Below are positions 21,217 through 29,539 of a stretch of DNA of 64,000 bases, in pieces (position 1 is the first letter of the stretch; each line of letters begins with the position of its first letter). The stretch lies in contig CBDDJL010000002.1 in assembly GCA_965229715.1 (NCBI GenBank), positions 1,736,001 through 1,800,000 of the forward strand, written 5' to 3'. Source of the DNA: JAVJST01 sp965229715 (GTDB lineage Bacteria > Pseudomonadota > Alphaproteobacteria > Rhodospirillales > Casp-alpha2). Both the position numbers and the translations under genes were made by a program. Under the pieces are notes generated by a model. It did not search any database. It had not been told where the DNA came from and saw only the letters and a list, made by a program, of their open reading frames with translations.

Positions 21217-21639
21217 ATGCCTGCTTCATTGACGATCGGCCGGGTATCGAAGGCGACAGATTGCAAGGTCCAGACGATCCGATACTACGAAGAAATCGGC
21301 CTCATTCCGCCGCCGGACCGGTCCGGTGGAAATCAGCGCATTTACGAGACCAGCCATATCGAACGAATTCGGTTTATCCGACATGCGCGGGAACTGGGGT
21401 TTTCGCTGAGCGCGATCCGCGACCTACTCAGCCTCTCGGACCAACCGCAGCAGTCTTGCGAGGCGGCGGACGCCATCGCCCGGGAACAACTGACTCACGT
21501 CGACCAGCGGATTGGCCGTTTGCTATCGCTGAAAACCGAACTGGAGCGCATGATCGAGCAGTGCAGCGGCGGCAAGATATCGGATTGCCGGGTGATCGAA
21601 GTGCTGAGCGATCACGATCTTTGTGTCAGCGAACATTGA
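21217..21639 (+). CDS. MerR-family metal-responsive regulator (Zn/Cd/Pb-type)
   Basis: The 140-aa protein has the MerR HTH (LTIGRVSKATDCKVQTIRYY) and the long dimerisation helix, with C81, C116 and C124 as likely metal ligands and an extra C-terminal C136 and H140. The C116-C124 spacing and the extra C-terminal ligands resemble CadR/PbrR/ZntR rather than the mercury-type MerR at 19893. It is divergent from the CDF efflux gene, with a MerR-type promoter between them, and probably activates that gene when Zn, Cd or Pb is in excess. Confidence 0.87.
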   Translation: MPASLTIGRVSKATDCKVQTIRYYEEIGLIPPPDRSGGNQRIYETSHIERIRFIRHARELGFSLSAIRDLLSLSDQPQQSCEAADAIAREQLTHVDQRIGRLLSLKTELERMIEQCSGGKISDCRVIEVLSDHDLCVSEH

Positions 21640-21737
21640 TGACACAGTGATTGGTGTTAGGGAATGTCGGGACCAAGACAACGAATCAGCGCCCTAAATG
21701 CGTCGACAGCACAGTTAACCTTTCATACAATCGTTCA

Positions 21738-22073
21738 ATGTCTCGCACGCTGCCCATGTTTACCGTTCTGTTTTTCGCCATCTTCCTGATGGCATCTGTA
21801 ACGCATGCTGTAGCGTCCGGAACCATGGCGGTCGAGATGGCGCTTGCCGACGACGGTTACATGACCATGTCGGACTGCGATGGTTGCAACGGCAGTGACG
21901 ATGAGGACGTGGCGGCATGTAGCATGCTTTGTTCCGTATCGGCAGTTTCGCTTGTCGGGCCGAACAACCCGTCGCCGGGAGACAGCGTTACAAGTTGGAT
22001 ATGGCCGGGTATTGCGAGAATCACCGGCGCAATCGGACCGCCCGAGTCCGCACCCCCTCGCACCCTTTCCTGA
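21738..22073 (+). CDS. Small secreted Cys-rich protein, CDGC type
   Basis: From ATG at 21738 the 111-aa protein has a signal segment (LPMFTVLFFAIFLMASVTHA) and then a cysteine motif: C-D-G-C, an acidic stretch, then C-x3-C (SDCDGCNGSDDEDVAACSML). The protein at 31908 shares the same plan. I know no named domain. An exported protein with paired cysteines next to a multicopper oxidase suggests copper binding or thiol exchange in the periplasm. No ribosome-binding site is clear; the upstream frame to 21651 lacks signal-peptide character. Confidence 0.6.
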   Translation: MSRTLPMFTVLFFAIFLMASVTHAVASGTMAVEMALADDGYMTMSDCDGCNGSDDEDVAACSMLCSVSAVSLVGPNNPSPGDSVTSWIWPGIARITGAIGPPESAPPRTLS

Positions 22074-22210
22074 ACGCTAACTTCCCGGTTTGTGCCGGAA
22101 AGTTGCTGCGTGATTGTCTAGGCAGGCAAAAACGCCCTTAGGCCAGATCGATAGAACGTCACTCATTAGGTGACGCTCACGGAATCGAGTTCAATTCAGG
22201 ATCGACAAAA

Positions 22211-23647
22211 ATGCCCAATGACCAAACCTCGGCGCTCGCCCGCCGCGATTTTCTCGCTTCCTCCATGGCTGCAACACTGGGAATGGCGTTGCCATACTCG
22301 GCATCGGCAATGACCGATATCACGTTGAATGCAGCACCGGGAAGCGTTCGACTCGTTCCCGAACCGCACGGCATGACGCCGGCATGGTGTTTTAACGGGC
22401 GTGTTCCCGGTCCGGAAATTCGGGTCAGGCAGGGCGAGCGCATCCGCATCGCCGTAAAAAACGGACTTGCCAAGGAAACGACAGTCCACTGGCACGGTCT
22501 CCGCGTGCCGAACCGCATGGACGGTGTGCCACACCTGACTCAATCCCCAATTGCGCCAAACGGAACGTTCATCTACGAGTTCGATGCCGTCGATGCCGGG
22601 ACGTTCTGGTATCACCCCCACCAGCGCAGCTTCGAGCAGGTCGGTCGGGGTCTGTACGGGCCGCTTGTTATCGAGGAACGCGAGCCGATCCAGGCCGACC
22701 GTGACGTGACATGGGTGATCGACGACTGGCGACTGACCGAAACCGCCTCGATCAGCGACGATTTCAGCAACGGCCACGACATGAGCCACAACGGCCGCCT
22801 CGGCAACACGGTGACCATCAACGGCCGGGTACCGGAACGGTTCGATGTTCGGGCTGGCGAGCGTATCCGACTGAGACTCATCAATGCCGCCAATGCGCGT
22901 ATCTTCGGTCTCGACTTCCATGGTCATGAACCCATTGTCATCGCTCTCGACGGCCAGCCGGTCGAACCGCATAGGCCTGAAGCGGGCATGGTCGTGCTGG
23001 GGCCCGCGATGCGCGCCGACATCGTTCTCGACATGACCGGCAACCCCGGCGACCGCTTTCAGGTCGTCGACCGATTTTACCCTCAACTCAAATACAATCT
23101 CGTGGATCTTAGATACGATGACGTGACCCTACGGGGAAAAGTGCCTGACTGGCCGGTCGCCCTGCCTGCCAATCCGCTGCCGGAGCCCGATCCGAACGAC
23201 GCCGTTCGCCACGAGATCGTGTTCAACGGCGGCATGATGGGTGGCGCGGTGATGCAGGAAATGGGCGGCAGCATGGGCGACGGATCATCCGGCGGCATGA
23301 TGAGCATGATGCACGACGGCAAGATCTGGTTCGTCAACGGCATCGCTGCGGAAGGGCACATCATGGACCCAGTGCTGACGCTCGAACGGGACCGGAGTCA
23401 CGTCATCGCCATGACGAACGCAACGGCATGGCATCACCCGATCCATCTGCACGGACACTCGTTCCGGGTCGTCTCGCGCGATGGCAATCCGACGCGACAC
23501 CGCGAATGGCAGGACACGGTCCTGATGGCGCCGCGCGAGCGGGTCGAAATCGTCTTCGTCGCCGACAATCCCGGTGACTGGATGTTCCATTGTCACATCC
23601 TCGAACACCAGGCGGCGGGCATGATGGCCGTCATTCGCGTCACCTGA
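22211..23647 (+). CDS. Multicopper oxidase (CueO/CopA-like), Tat-exported
   Basis: The 478-aa protein has a twin-arginine signal (ARRDFLASSMAATLGMALPY) and all four copper-ligand motifs: HWHG (93-96), HPH (135-137), HPIHLHGH (409-416) and HCHILEHQAAGM (460-471). A methionine-rich insert (about 341-367, GGMMGGAVMQEMGG and onward) resembles the CueO Cu(I)-binding segment. It should oxidise Cu(I) to Cu(II) or small phenols in the periplasm with reduction of oxygen to water. It is followed by a DUF411 protein and a cytochrome c, which suggests copper detoxification linked to electron transport. The start at 22211 gives an intact Tat signal. Confidence 0.93.
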   Translation: MPNDQTSALARRDFLASSMAATLGMALPYSASAMTDITLNAAPGSVRLVPEPHGMTPAWCFNGRVPGPEIRVRQGERIRIAVKNGLAKETTVHWHGLRVPNRMDGVPHLTQSPIAPNGTFIYEFDAVDAGTFWYHPHQRSFEQVGRGLYGPLVIEEREPIQADRDVTWVIDDWRLTETASISDDFSNGHDMSHNGRLGNTVTINGRVPERFDVRAGERIRLRLINAANARIFGLDFHGHEPIVIALDGQPVEPHRPEAGMVVLGPAMRADIVLDMTGNPGDRFQVVDRFYPQLKYNLVDLRYDDVTLRGKVPDWPVALPANPLPEPDPNDAVRHEIVFNGGMMGGAVMQEMGGSMGDGSSGGMMSMMHDGKIWFVNGIAAEGHIMDPVLTLERDRSHVIAMTNATAWHHPIHLHGHSFRVVSRDGNPTRHREWQDTVLMAPRERVEIVFVADNPGDWMFHCHILEHQAAGMMAVIRVT

Positions 23648-23670
23648 ACGTGAATTGAAAGGAAAACCAG

Positions 23671-24123
23671 ATGCGAAAATACATAACGGCGCTCACTTTG
23701 ACGGTGGCTGTTGCGGCTGCCGGTTGGCTTTTCCCGCCTGCAATATCAATCGCCGCTGCCGAGGAAATCGAACTTTACAAGAACCCCCAGTGCGGATGCT
23801 GTGAAGGCTATGCCAGCTATCTGCGTGAGCACGGGTATACGGTGACGGTAAATCCCACGCACGAGCTCGTCGCCATGAGCCGGGCCGCCGGGATCCCGGA
23901 CGGATTCGAGGGCTGTCATCTCGCCTTCGTCGATGGATACGTCGTCAGCGGTCACGTGCCCGTCAACACGCTGGATCGGTTACTGGCCGAACGACCCGAT
24001 ATCAAGGGCGTCACCTTGCCGGGAATGCCCATGGGTTCGCCGGGCATGAGCGGCACAAAGAGTGAGCCGTTCGTGATCTACGAGGTCGTGCCGGACACAC
24101 CGGAAGTCTACGCCGTCGAATGA
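23671..24123 (+). CDS. DUF411 (CopG-like) periplasmic copper protein
   Basis: The 150-aa protein has an N-terminal signal and begins its mature part with IELYKNPQCGCCEGYASYLR, the DUF411 signature; C41, C43 and C44 and a later C in EGCHLAFVDGYVVSGH are the conserved metal or redox cysteines. PGMPMGSPGM near the C terminus gives methionines. DUF411 proteins (CopG) occur with copper resistance genes and some bind Cu(I) in a thioredoxin-like fold. It lies 23 bp after the multicopper oxidase gene with AAAGGAAAA upstream, and its stop overlaps the next start (ATGA). Confidence 0.9.
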   Translation: MRKYITALTLTVAVAAAGWLFPPAISIAAAEEIELYKNPQCGCCEGYASYLREHGYTVTVNPTHELVAMSRAAGIPDGFEGCHLAFVDGYVVSGHVPVNTLDRLLAERPDIKGVTLPGMPMGSPGMSGTKSEPFVIYEVVPDTPEVYAVE

Positions 24124-24611
24124 CCGAGCACGGCAAAGTGCGCGTTGTGTTCGTTGTTGCGGCGTTGATGATCGCGGCAGGAACCGCTGCAATCTGGGTG
24201 ACACAATCGTCATCGGGGAAAGGCCGTGCCGATCCGACGAACGAACGGCAGGTCGCGCTCGGAGAACGCCTCTATCGCAACGACTGCGCGTCGTGTCACG
24301 GCGCGAATCTCGAAGGCCAGCCGAACTGGAAGATCCGTAACGCGGAGGGACGGCTTCCGGCTCCGCCGCACGACGATACCGGCCACACCTGGCACCATCC
24401 CGATGATCACCTGTTCCGCGTCGTCAAGCGGGGTGTGCAGCCACCGCTAGCGCCGGAAGGGTACGAAAGCGATATGCCGGCGTTCGAGGGGATACTGTCG
24501 GACGACGAAATCTGGGCAATCCTGTCGTTCATAAAGTCCACGTGGTCGGAAAAATCCTTATCGTTTCAGGACAGGATCGACCAGCAATACCGAGAGGCGA
24601 ACGGTGATTGA
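24120..24611 (+). CDS. Membrane-anchored mono-heme cytochrome c
   Basis: The 163-aa protein has an uncleaved N-terminal transmembrane segment (VVFVVAALMIAAGTAAIWV) and one heme motif CASCH (C56-H60) after LGERLYRNDC. YESDMPAFEGILSDDEIWAILSFIKS holds the axial Met and C-terminal helix. This small class is close to cytochromes found with multicopper oxidases and Cox-type loci. It overlaps DUF411 by 4 bp and probably passes electrons between a periplasmic donor and the respiratory chain. It is the last gene of the plus-strand run; the next gene is convergent. Confidence 0.9.
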   Translation: MTEHGKVRVVFVVAALMIAAGTAAIWVTQSSSGKGRADPTNERQVALGERLYRNDCASCHGANLEGQPNWKIRNAEGRLPAPPHDDTGHTWHHPDDHLFRVVKRGVQPPLAPEGYESDMPAFEGILSDDEIWAILSFIKSTWSEKSLSFQDRIDQQYREANGD

Positions 24612-24649
24612 AGATCCATCGTCATAGCTTGTCGAAGACTCTGCACCCG

Positions 24650-25390
24650 TTAACCAATCGTGCCGAGAATCGGGAATGCATCAAGCATCCAGTAGGAAAA
24701 CTCCGTGAGGCGGCCAGTGATCATGGCGACCCCCATCAAGATCATGACGCCGCCGGCGGCGATTTGCATGTATCGTCCGGTACGGCGCAAACCACTCATC
24801 CCGCGAGCCATTCGCCCCGCAAGTATAGCGGAGATGAGAAACGGCACGCCGAGGCCCAGGGAATAGATCGCAAGCAACGTCACACCTTCGATCACCGTCG
24901 CGGATGCGACGCTGACGGTCAGAATCGCGCCCAGGACCGGCCCTATGCATGGTGTCCACCCAAAACCGAATGCAAGACCCAGAACATAGGCGGAAACCGG
25001 CTGACCGCCTGGTATGTTCAGATGAAATCGCAGATCGCGCAATGCCCATGCGGGCCGTAGAGTTCCCAGCATCAAGAGCCCGAAGGCGATGACGATAACG
25101 CCGCCGACGATGTTGAGCTCATATCGATAGGCCAGCAGCAGCTGGCCGAGCGCGGTCGCGCTGGCGCCCAGGACAATGAAGACCGTCGAGAACCCCAGAA
25201 TGAAACATGTGCTTAGGCCCATTGCCGGGAGCCGCGCCGAGAGGGAAACCTGGGCCGAATTCTCGTGTAGGGATCGACCGGCGATGTACGAGACGTAGCC
25301 AGGAACCAGCGGCAACACGCATGGCGAAACGAATGAAATCAATCCCGCCGCGAAGACCGTGAGAACGCCAAGATTTGAAAGCTCAAACAT
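24650..25390 (-). CDS. CcdA-like thiol-disulfide membrane transporter
   Basis: The 246-aa protein has six or seven hydrophobic helices and the two conserved cysteines of the CcdA/DsbD-beta family: SPCVLPLVPGY (C24) and GFGWTPCIGPVLGA (C148). It takes electrons from cytoplasmic thioredoxin and sends them to periplasmic thiol proteins, here probably the TlpA/DsbE-like proteins downstream of the same operon. There is no periplasmic or thioredoxin domain, so it is the short CcdA form. It lies downstream of the BNR-repeat gene on the same strand and convergent with the cytochrome gene. Confidence 0.9.
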   Translation of the reverse strand: MFELSNLGVLTVFAAGLISFVSPCVLPLVPGYVSYIAGRSLHENSAQVSLSARLPAMGLSTCFILGFSTVFIVLGASATALGQLLLAYRYELNIVGGVIVIAFGLLMLGTLRPAWALRDLRFHLNIPGGQPVSAYVLGLAFGFGWTPCIGPVLGAILTVSVASATVIEGVTLLAIYSLGLGVPFLISAILAGRMARGMSGLRRTGRYMQIAAGGVMILMGVAMITGRLTEFSYWMLDAFPILGTIG

Positions 25391-25441
25391 CGATGATCAT
25401 CCATGTAACTCAGCTCGGAAGAGCCGCATAATTTGGCTACT

Positions 25442-26341
25442 TCAGTTCTCGCCCAGAGCCGTCCAAGTTTCACCACCATCTTGACTGGCGATGATGGTTT
25501 GAGCCCTTGTATTCGGATCGATTGTGATGGCGAACAAAGCATCCTCGTTGTCGGGTGCGATGGCTAAATGAAGGATGTACGCTTCACCGAAATCATCGTT
25601 CACAAGCTGCCAGCGAAGTTTCGCCTCGTCCGTCCGCATCAAACCGCTGCCGACCTGGAAGGCGTAGAGCGTTCCGCCAAGGGCTGCGTGTACCAGTGTT
25701 GCGGGACGCGTAAGAGTATGTGCAGGCACCCATGTTCCACCGCCGTCCGTAGTCCGCATCAACCCGTTCCGGGTGGCCGCATAAAATGTGTTGGCATCGA
25801 CACCGGACGCAGCAATGTCGATAATACCCTCCGGCACGGATCCAACCATGAACCAGGTGTGCCCTCCGTCGCGACTGATCTGAAGCCCCCCAGAAACCCC
25901 TATAACGGTCTTTGGGTCGGCCTTGCTGATATCCATTTGGTGAAAATCGACGGGGCCGCCGATCCCGTCCGAGAGTTTCGACCAGTTCTCGCCGCCATCA
26001 GACGACGTAATGAATCCCATGTTGCCACCATCAACGGGATGGCCGCTCCCATAGAGAACGGTTGCATTTGACGGATGAGGCGTGAATCCCATGTAATCGT
26101 TTTGGTCTTCCGATACACGATGTGCGATTCCATCGGATTGAACAACAAAGATTCCGTGGTGGGTCGCCAGGTAAATTACGGCATCGTCTGCGGGGTGAGT
26201 CGCAATGCCGTGAAAATGGGTGTTTTTTGCCAGTTCGGAAACCGACGTTTCCGCCGAATACAAAGGCGTTCCCCACGCTATGGCGATGAACAATAGGACG
26301 GCGCCGGCACCGGCCGACTTTCCCAGTCTTAGTGATCTCAT
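25442..26341 (-). CDS. Exported BNR/WD40-like repeat protein (F510_1955 type)
   Basis: The 299-aa protein has a signal anchor (AGAGAVLLFIAIAWGTPLYS) and repeats with the S-x-D-G-G-x-x-W Asp-box: SSDGGENWSKL, SRDGGHTWFMV, TTDGGGTWVPA, SQDGGETWTAL. This indicates a beta-propeller of the sialidase/HCF136-like type; no catalytic sialidase residues are apparent. It begins HFHGIATHPADDAVIYLATHHG, the F510_1955 family signature. Homologues occur next to copper and cytochrome genes, but the role is unknown. I used ATG at 26341 because AGGAA precedes it; the longer frame to 26431 has no signal-like start. Confidence 0.75.
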   Translation of the reverse strand: MRSLRLGKSAGAGAVLLFIAIAWGTPLYSAETSVSELAKNTHFHGIATHPADDAVIYLATHHGIFVVQSDGIAHRVSEDQNDYMGFTPHPSNATVLYGSGHPVDGGNMGFITSSDGGENWSKLSDGIGGPVDFHQMDISKADPKTVIGVSGGLQISRDGGHTWFMVGSVPEGIIDIAASGVDANTFYAATRNGLMRTTDGGGTWVPAHTLTRPATLVHAALGGTLYAFQVGSGLMRTDEAKLRWQLVNDDFGEAYILHLAIAPDNEDALFAITIDPNTRAQTIIASQDGGETWTALGEN

Positions 26342-26427
26342 TGACGTATTCCTGTTCCGGCTTTCTGTATTGGCTCTGATTGCGATGAGACGGCTTTGTC
26401 GTAGTACATATGGAGTGTCGAACTCCA

Positions 26428-26931
26428 TCATTTACGGACGACCAGCTTGTAGTCAGGGGTCGGGTTCAACGGGCACGAGTAGACATACTCTCCCTCTTCG
26501 AGCGCGATGACGTAGTCCTTGGTGCCCCCCTCGATGAGGCCGCCGCCCGAAACGCTGGGCAATTTTGCGCGATTGATCAAACCGTCACCGCGCAACCAGA
26601 AACCCAGGGGGTAGGGAACATTCTTGTTGGTAACGCGGAAAACATACTTCCCCGGTTTCAGGGTCATGACCATCGCCTCTTGCAACCGGTCCTCTCCAGT
26701 CGTTTCGTTGATTACTTCGCAGTCGGCCTTCTTGGAACTTGTGAAGCCGCGATCAACACCATTCTCCGATTCCAGAAACTGGCAGGGTGTTTGGGTCAGC
26801 TCGATGACGGTAGACTCCTGCGCGGCAGCCCGGTCCGGCATTAGACTGACGGCGGCGGCCAGGAAAGCGCCGAGCAGGGCGCTTGTTGCCGTGGCCTTCT
26901 TCAATCGATCTTCGATCCATGACGTTAGCAT
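26428..26931 (-). CDS. Exported cupredoxin-like protein of unknown function
   Basis: The 167-aa protein has a signal peptide ending near DRAAAQ. The mature part resembles a cupredoxin fold: VIELTQTPCQFLES, LKPGKYVFRVTNKNVPYPLG, and a C-terminal EEGEYVYSCPLNPTPDYKLV strand pair. The blue-copper ligand histidines are absent; only cysteines remain (C50, C71 and the C in SCPL). It may be a structural or redox derivative, or bind copper through cysteines. A longer frame reaching 27336 overlaps the next gene and is not real. It lies between the BNR-repeat and a small membrane protein gene. Confidence 0.7.
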   Translation of the reverse strand: MLTSWIEDRLKKATATSALLGAFLAAAVSLMPDRAAAQESTVIELTQTPCQFLESENGVDRGFTSSKKADCEVINETTGEDRLQEAMVMTLKPGKYVFRVTNKNVPYPLGFWLRGDGLINRAKLPSVSGGGLIEGGTKDYVIALEEGEYVYSCPLNPTPDYKLVVRK

Positions 26932-26957
26932 GCTGAGTAACCTCGCTGTTCTTGGCT

Positions 26958-27413
26958 TTAAGATACTGTAAGCGGTCGGCGCGCCCACCAGAAACCGACC
27001 AGGGGTATGACGATCCACTGCGCCAATGGGGAAAGGCCGGAATCGATGATGGGCACGACTGGCATGATATCGGCATAGGCCCAGGCACCGCGGATTTCGG
27101 TATTCAGCCACTCGCTGAAAATCGTATAGGCGAGCCCGGTCGCAACGGTAAGTGCAGCGACCAGTCTGTAGCGAGCGACAGGCCATGCATGGCCTCCCGT
27201 GACAATCAGGCTGCCTATCAATGCCGACATGGCGATCAGGACATCGCCGCCGGTGCAATGCACGGCGGCAAAGACGATTTCTTCCGCCGTGCCCTCCCGC
27301 CAGATTGTGTAAAGCGGCAATTGGGCGAACTCCCAAACGAGGTTGGCTGCAGCAATAAACAATAGATAGCGGCGAATCGCTGACAGCCAGTGTGCCGGTG
27401 TGATGTCATTCAT
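26958..27413 (-). CDS. Small integral membrane protein of unknown function
   Basis: The 151-aa protein has four hydrophobic helices (YLLFIAAANLVWEFAQLPLY, VLIAMSALIGSLIVTGGHAW, LVAALTVATGLAYTIFSEWL, WIVIPLVGFWWARR). A conserved-looking AAVHCTGGDVLIAM carries one histidine and one cysteine, and LVWEFAQLPLYTIW is typical of a family that recurs beside copper or cytochrome genes. No named function is known to me. It is in the minus-strand operon 26 bp upstream of the cupredoxin-like gene. ATG at 27413. Confidence 0.65.
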   Translation of the reverse strand: MNDITPAHWLSAIRRYLLFIAAANLVWEFAQLPLYTIWREGTAEEIVFAAVHCTGGDVLIAMSALIGSLIVTGGHAWPVARYRLVAALTVATGLAYTIFSEWLNTEIRGAWAYADIMPVVPIIDSGLSPLAQWIVIPLVGFWWARRPLTVS

Positions 27414-27444
27414 GCGGGTACCACGTCATGGTGTATCGCTAACT

Positions 27445-28068
27445 TCAATTCTGTTCTGAGAGATGCTGCTTGAGAGCATCTTCCCCCTTATCAAAGAACG
27501 TATAGGAGAGCGTGATGGCGCGTACCTCATTGACGTTCCGATCATCCGCCACTTCTGGGTCGATAAAGAAGGTGACGGGAAACTCCTTGGTTTCTCCCGG
27601 CATCAGAAGTTGCTCCGTAAAGCAGAAACACTCGATTTTCTGAACGTACTTTCCGATCTTGAGTGGCGATGCGTTGAATACGGATGTGCCGAGTATTGGC
27701 TGGTCGCTCAGGTTGACTGCCGTAAATGTCACCAGGCGTTCCTCGCCAAGCTTCATTTCAACCGGCTCCGGCGCATCGAAACGCCAGGGCAAGCCATTGC
27801 CGACATTGGTGTCGAAATCGAGCCTGACCGTGTGATCGACAATACGGCCCGAGGAACCCTCAGCGACCTGCGTCGTCCCGCCGTATCCCGTAACTCGGCA
27901 AAACAGCTCGTAAAGTGGAACGGCAGCGAACGCGAGGCCGATCATTCCAATGACGAACACGGTCAGCACGCCGGCGACTTTCAGATTCTTGCGGCGCTTC
28001 TTGTCCGCCGGCATTCGCGCATGGCTACCGTTAACCGCAGTCGAAACGGTGTCTATCGTGTCGGTCAT
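27445..28068 (-). CDS. ctaG: Cytochrome c oxidase assembly protein Cox11/CtaG
   Basis: The 207-aa protein has an N-terminal transmembrane helix (VLTVFVIGMIGLAFAAVPLY), the YELFCRVTGYGGTTQ motif and the Cu(I)-binding CFCF pair (C147, C149), followed by ECFCFTEQLLMPGETKEFPV. Cox11 inserts CuB into subunit I of aa3-type oxidase. No oxidase subunit is present in this window, so either it serves oxidases elsewhere or it loads another copper enzyme. It is separated from the SCO gene by only two bases, suggesting one operon. Confidence 0.95.
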   Translation of the reverse strand: MTDTIDTVSTAVNGSHARMPADKKRRKNLKVAGVLTVFVIGMIGLAFAAVPLYELFCRVTGYGGTTQVAEGSSGRIVDHTVRLDFDTNVGNGLPWRFDAPEPVEMKLGEERLVTFTAVNLSDQPILGTSVFNASPLKIGKYVQKIECFCFTEQLLMPGETKEFPVTFFIDPEVADDRNVNEVRAITLSYTFFDKGEDALKQHLSEQN

Positions 28069-28070
28069 GA

Positions 28071-28751
28071 CTAGAACAGCTCCCGTACTGAATCCCAGAA
28101 CCCGCCTTCTTCGGCGGGTTCAGCCCCGTGTTCATCGTTTGCGAGCGCATTGATATAGACGAGAAGGTTTGTCGTATCGAATTTGAGGCCGTGGAAATTC
28201 GCGCGCCATCGACCATCCTTGTCGATGATATGGGTCACCACGCTGTGTACCAGGTAGCCGTCTCCTTCCTCTGTAAACTTGTGACCGAACTTTTCGACAA
28301 GCTCCCGGGTTACGGTGAGGCGGTCCGGGCCCGTTGTAAGACCTTTCCAGTTCATCGGATCGAGGCCACGGTCGAGGCCGTACTCGTGCAATATATCGGT
28401 CGTGTCGTTTTTCGGATCGGTTGTGATCGTCACGAACACCACCTGATCGCGCATTGGGGTTTGATTCACCATCTGCTGGACTTCCGCGAGCTTCTCCGCA
28501 TGAAGCGGGCAAACGTCCGGGCAGTTGGTGTAGATGAAATGCAGGACGATCACTTTACCGCGAAGATCCTCGTTCGCGACCCTCGTGCCATCGACCCCCT
28601 CAAGTGAAAACCGCGGCGTATCCTTGTCGATGGGCTGGAAATATTTCTCCTTGTCATAGAGTTGCTCTTCGAGACCCTTCATCGAATGAGCATGCGCAGC
28701 GCCTGTCATGAGAAATGACAGACCGAGAACGAACACGCAGATATACTTCAT
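28071..28751 (-). CDS. SCO1/SenC copper chaperone
   Basis: The 226-aa protein has a signal peptide (MKYICVFVLGLSFLMTGAAH) and the SCO thioredoxin fold with CPDVC (C77, C81) and a late histidine (YLVHSVVTHIID). It delivers copper to the CuA site of oxidase subunit II or keeps its cysteines reduced. It is upstream of ctaG on the same strand. The C terminus has a short acidic extension (EHGAEPAEEGG). Function is likely in periplasmic copper transfer alongside TlpA-like proteins in the same strand run. Confidence 0.95.
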   Translation of the reverse strand: MKYICVFVLGLSFLMTGAAHAHSMKGLEEQLYDKEKYFQPIDKDTPRFSLEGVDGTRVANEDLRGKVIVLHFIYTNCPDVCPLHAEKLAEVQQMVNQTPMRDQVVFVTITTDPKNDTTDILHEYGLDRGLDPMNWKGLTTGPDRLTVTRELVEKFGHKFTEEGDGYLVHSVVTHIIDKDGRWRANFHGLKFDTTNLLVYINALANDEHGAEPAEEGGFWDSVRELF

Positions 28752-28838
28752 GGTCGGTTCCTATTCGGGGGCGAGGAGTGCGGCGGCCTTGAGCGGGTCG
28801 CCGCTTCCTTTGGACTCAGATGTTATGCCTAGAACAGG

Positions 28839-29129
28839 TCATTCCGATGTTTCACCGGCTGTTCCGTTATCCGGTTTGGTGGCATCGTGCCCGTCGGCTT
28901 TTGCCTGCATCATGTTGTTGCACGCTGCCATCATCTGCTTCATCTCTGCCATGTTGCCCATCATCTTCATCATCTGACCATGCCGCGTCGTGTCGTCATG
29001 GTCCATCATTTGGCCACCCTGCATCGTGTCGCCCTGGCCCATCGATTCATGGGCGAATGTCGTCGACATGGCGACGAGGGAAACTGCAATGGCACCGGCA
29101 AAGGCGATAGCTATCGGTTTGGTTTTCAT
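28839..29129 (-). CDS. Small exported Met/His-rich protein
   Basis: ATG at 29129 after AAGGAG gives 96 residues with a signal (IAIAFAGAIAVSLVAMSTTF ending in AHA-like FAHES). The mature part is rich in Met, His and Asp (MGQGDTMQGGQMMDHDDTTR, HGQMMKMMGNMAEMKQMMAA), a composition seen in periplasmic copper-binding proteins. A frame extension to a GTG at 29135 is possible but falls on the ribosome-binding site. It lies 87 bp before sco on the same strand. Confidence 0.75.
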   Translation of the reverse strand: MKTKPIAIAFAGAIAVSLVAMSTTFAHESMGQGDTMQGGQMMDHDDTTRHGQMMKMMGNMAEMKQMMAACNNMMQAKADGHDATKPDNGTAGETSE

Positions 29130-29207
29130 AATCACTCCTTGGTGTTTCTAGATTTTGAATGTGTGGAAGCAAGATCAAGAGATATGTTCTCTCGACCGAG
29201 TTCCACG

Positions 29208-29522
29208 TTACGAATCCCCCTCGGTGCCTCCTCTTGAATTCGGGTTCTTGCCGGCAACTTGGTCGCCGGACGAACATGACTTGCCGCCCCCCTTGTTCAT
29301 ACAAAGTCCCAGGGCACACATGGCGACACACGGCAGCGCCGTCAGCAGGAGCGGCGCAATCCCCGCTGCGACCAGCCAGCTCCAGTTCAACGCAACGCCC
29401 GCGCCCGCGATTGCGACGGCCACCAATATCAATCCGCGTTTTCCGCTGATGTATGGCCATAGGGCGTTGACCGCCCTTTGGGGTAGCGAAACCGTGCCGC
29501 CATTCGATGTTGCTTCACTCAT
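29208..29522 (-). CDS. Small two-helix membrane protein with Cys-rich tail
   Basis: ATG at 29522, preceded by GGAGAAAGTCAG, gives 104 residues. Two hydrophobic helices (GLILVAVAIAGAGVALNWSW and LVAAGIAPLLLTALPCVAMC) are followed by a short tail with four cysteines (CVAMCALGLCMNKGGGKSC). Possibly a copper or redox accessory protein. I do not recognise a named family. It lies 17 bp after the tlpA-like gene, in the same minus-strand run. Confidence 0.7.
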   Translation of the reverse strand: MSEATSNGGTVSLPQRAVNALWPYISGKRGLILVAVAIAGAGVALNWSWLVAAGIAPLLLTALPCVAMCALGLCMNKGGGKSCSSGDQVAGKNPNSRGGTEGDS

Positions 29523-29539
29523 CTGACTTTCTCCTTTGG

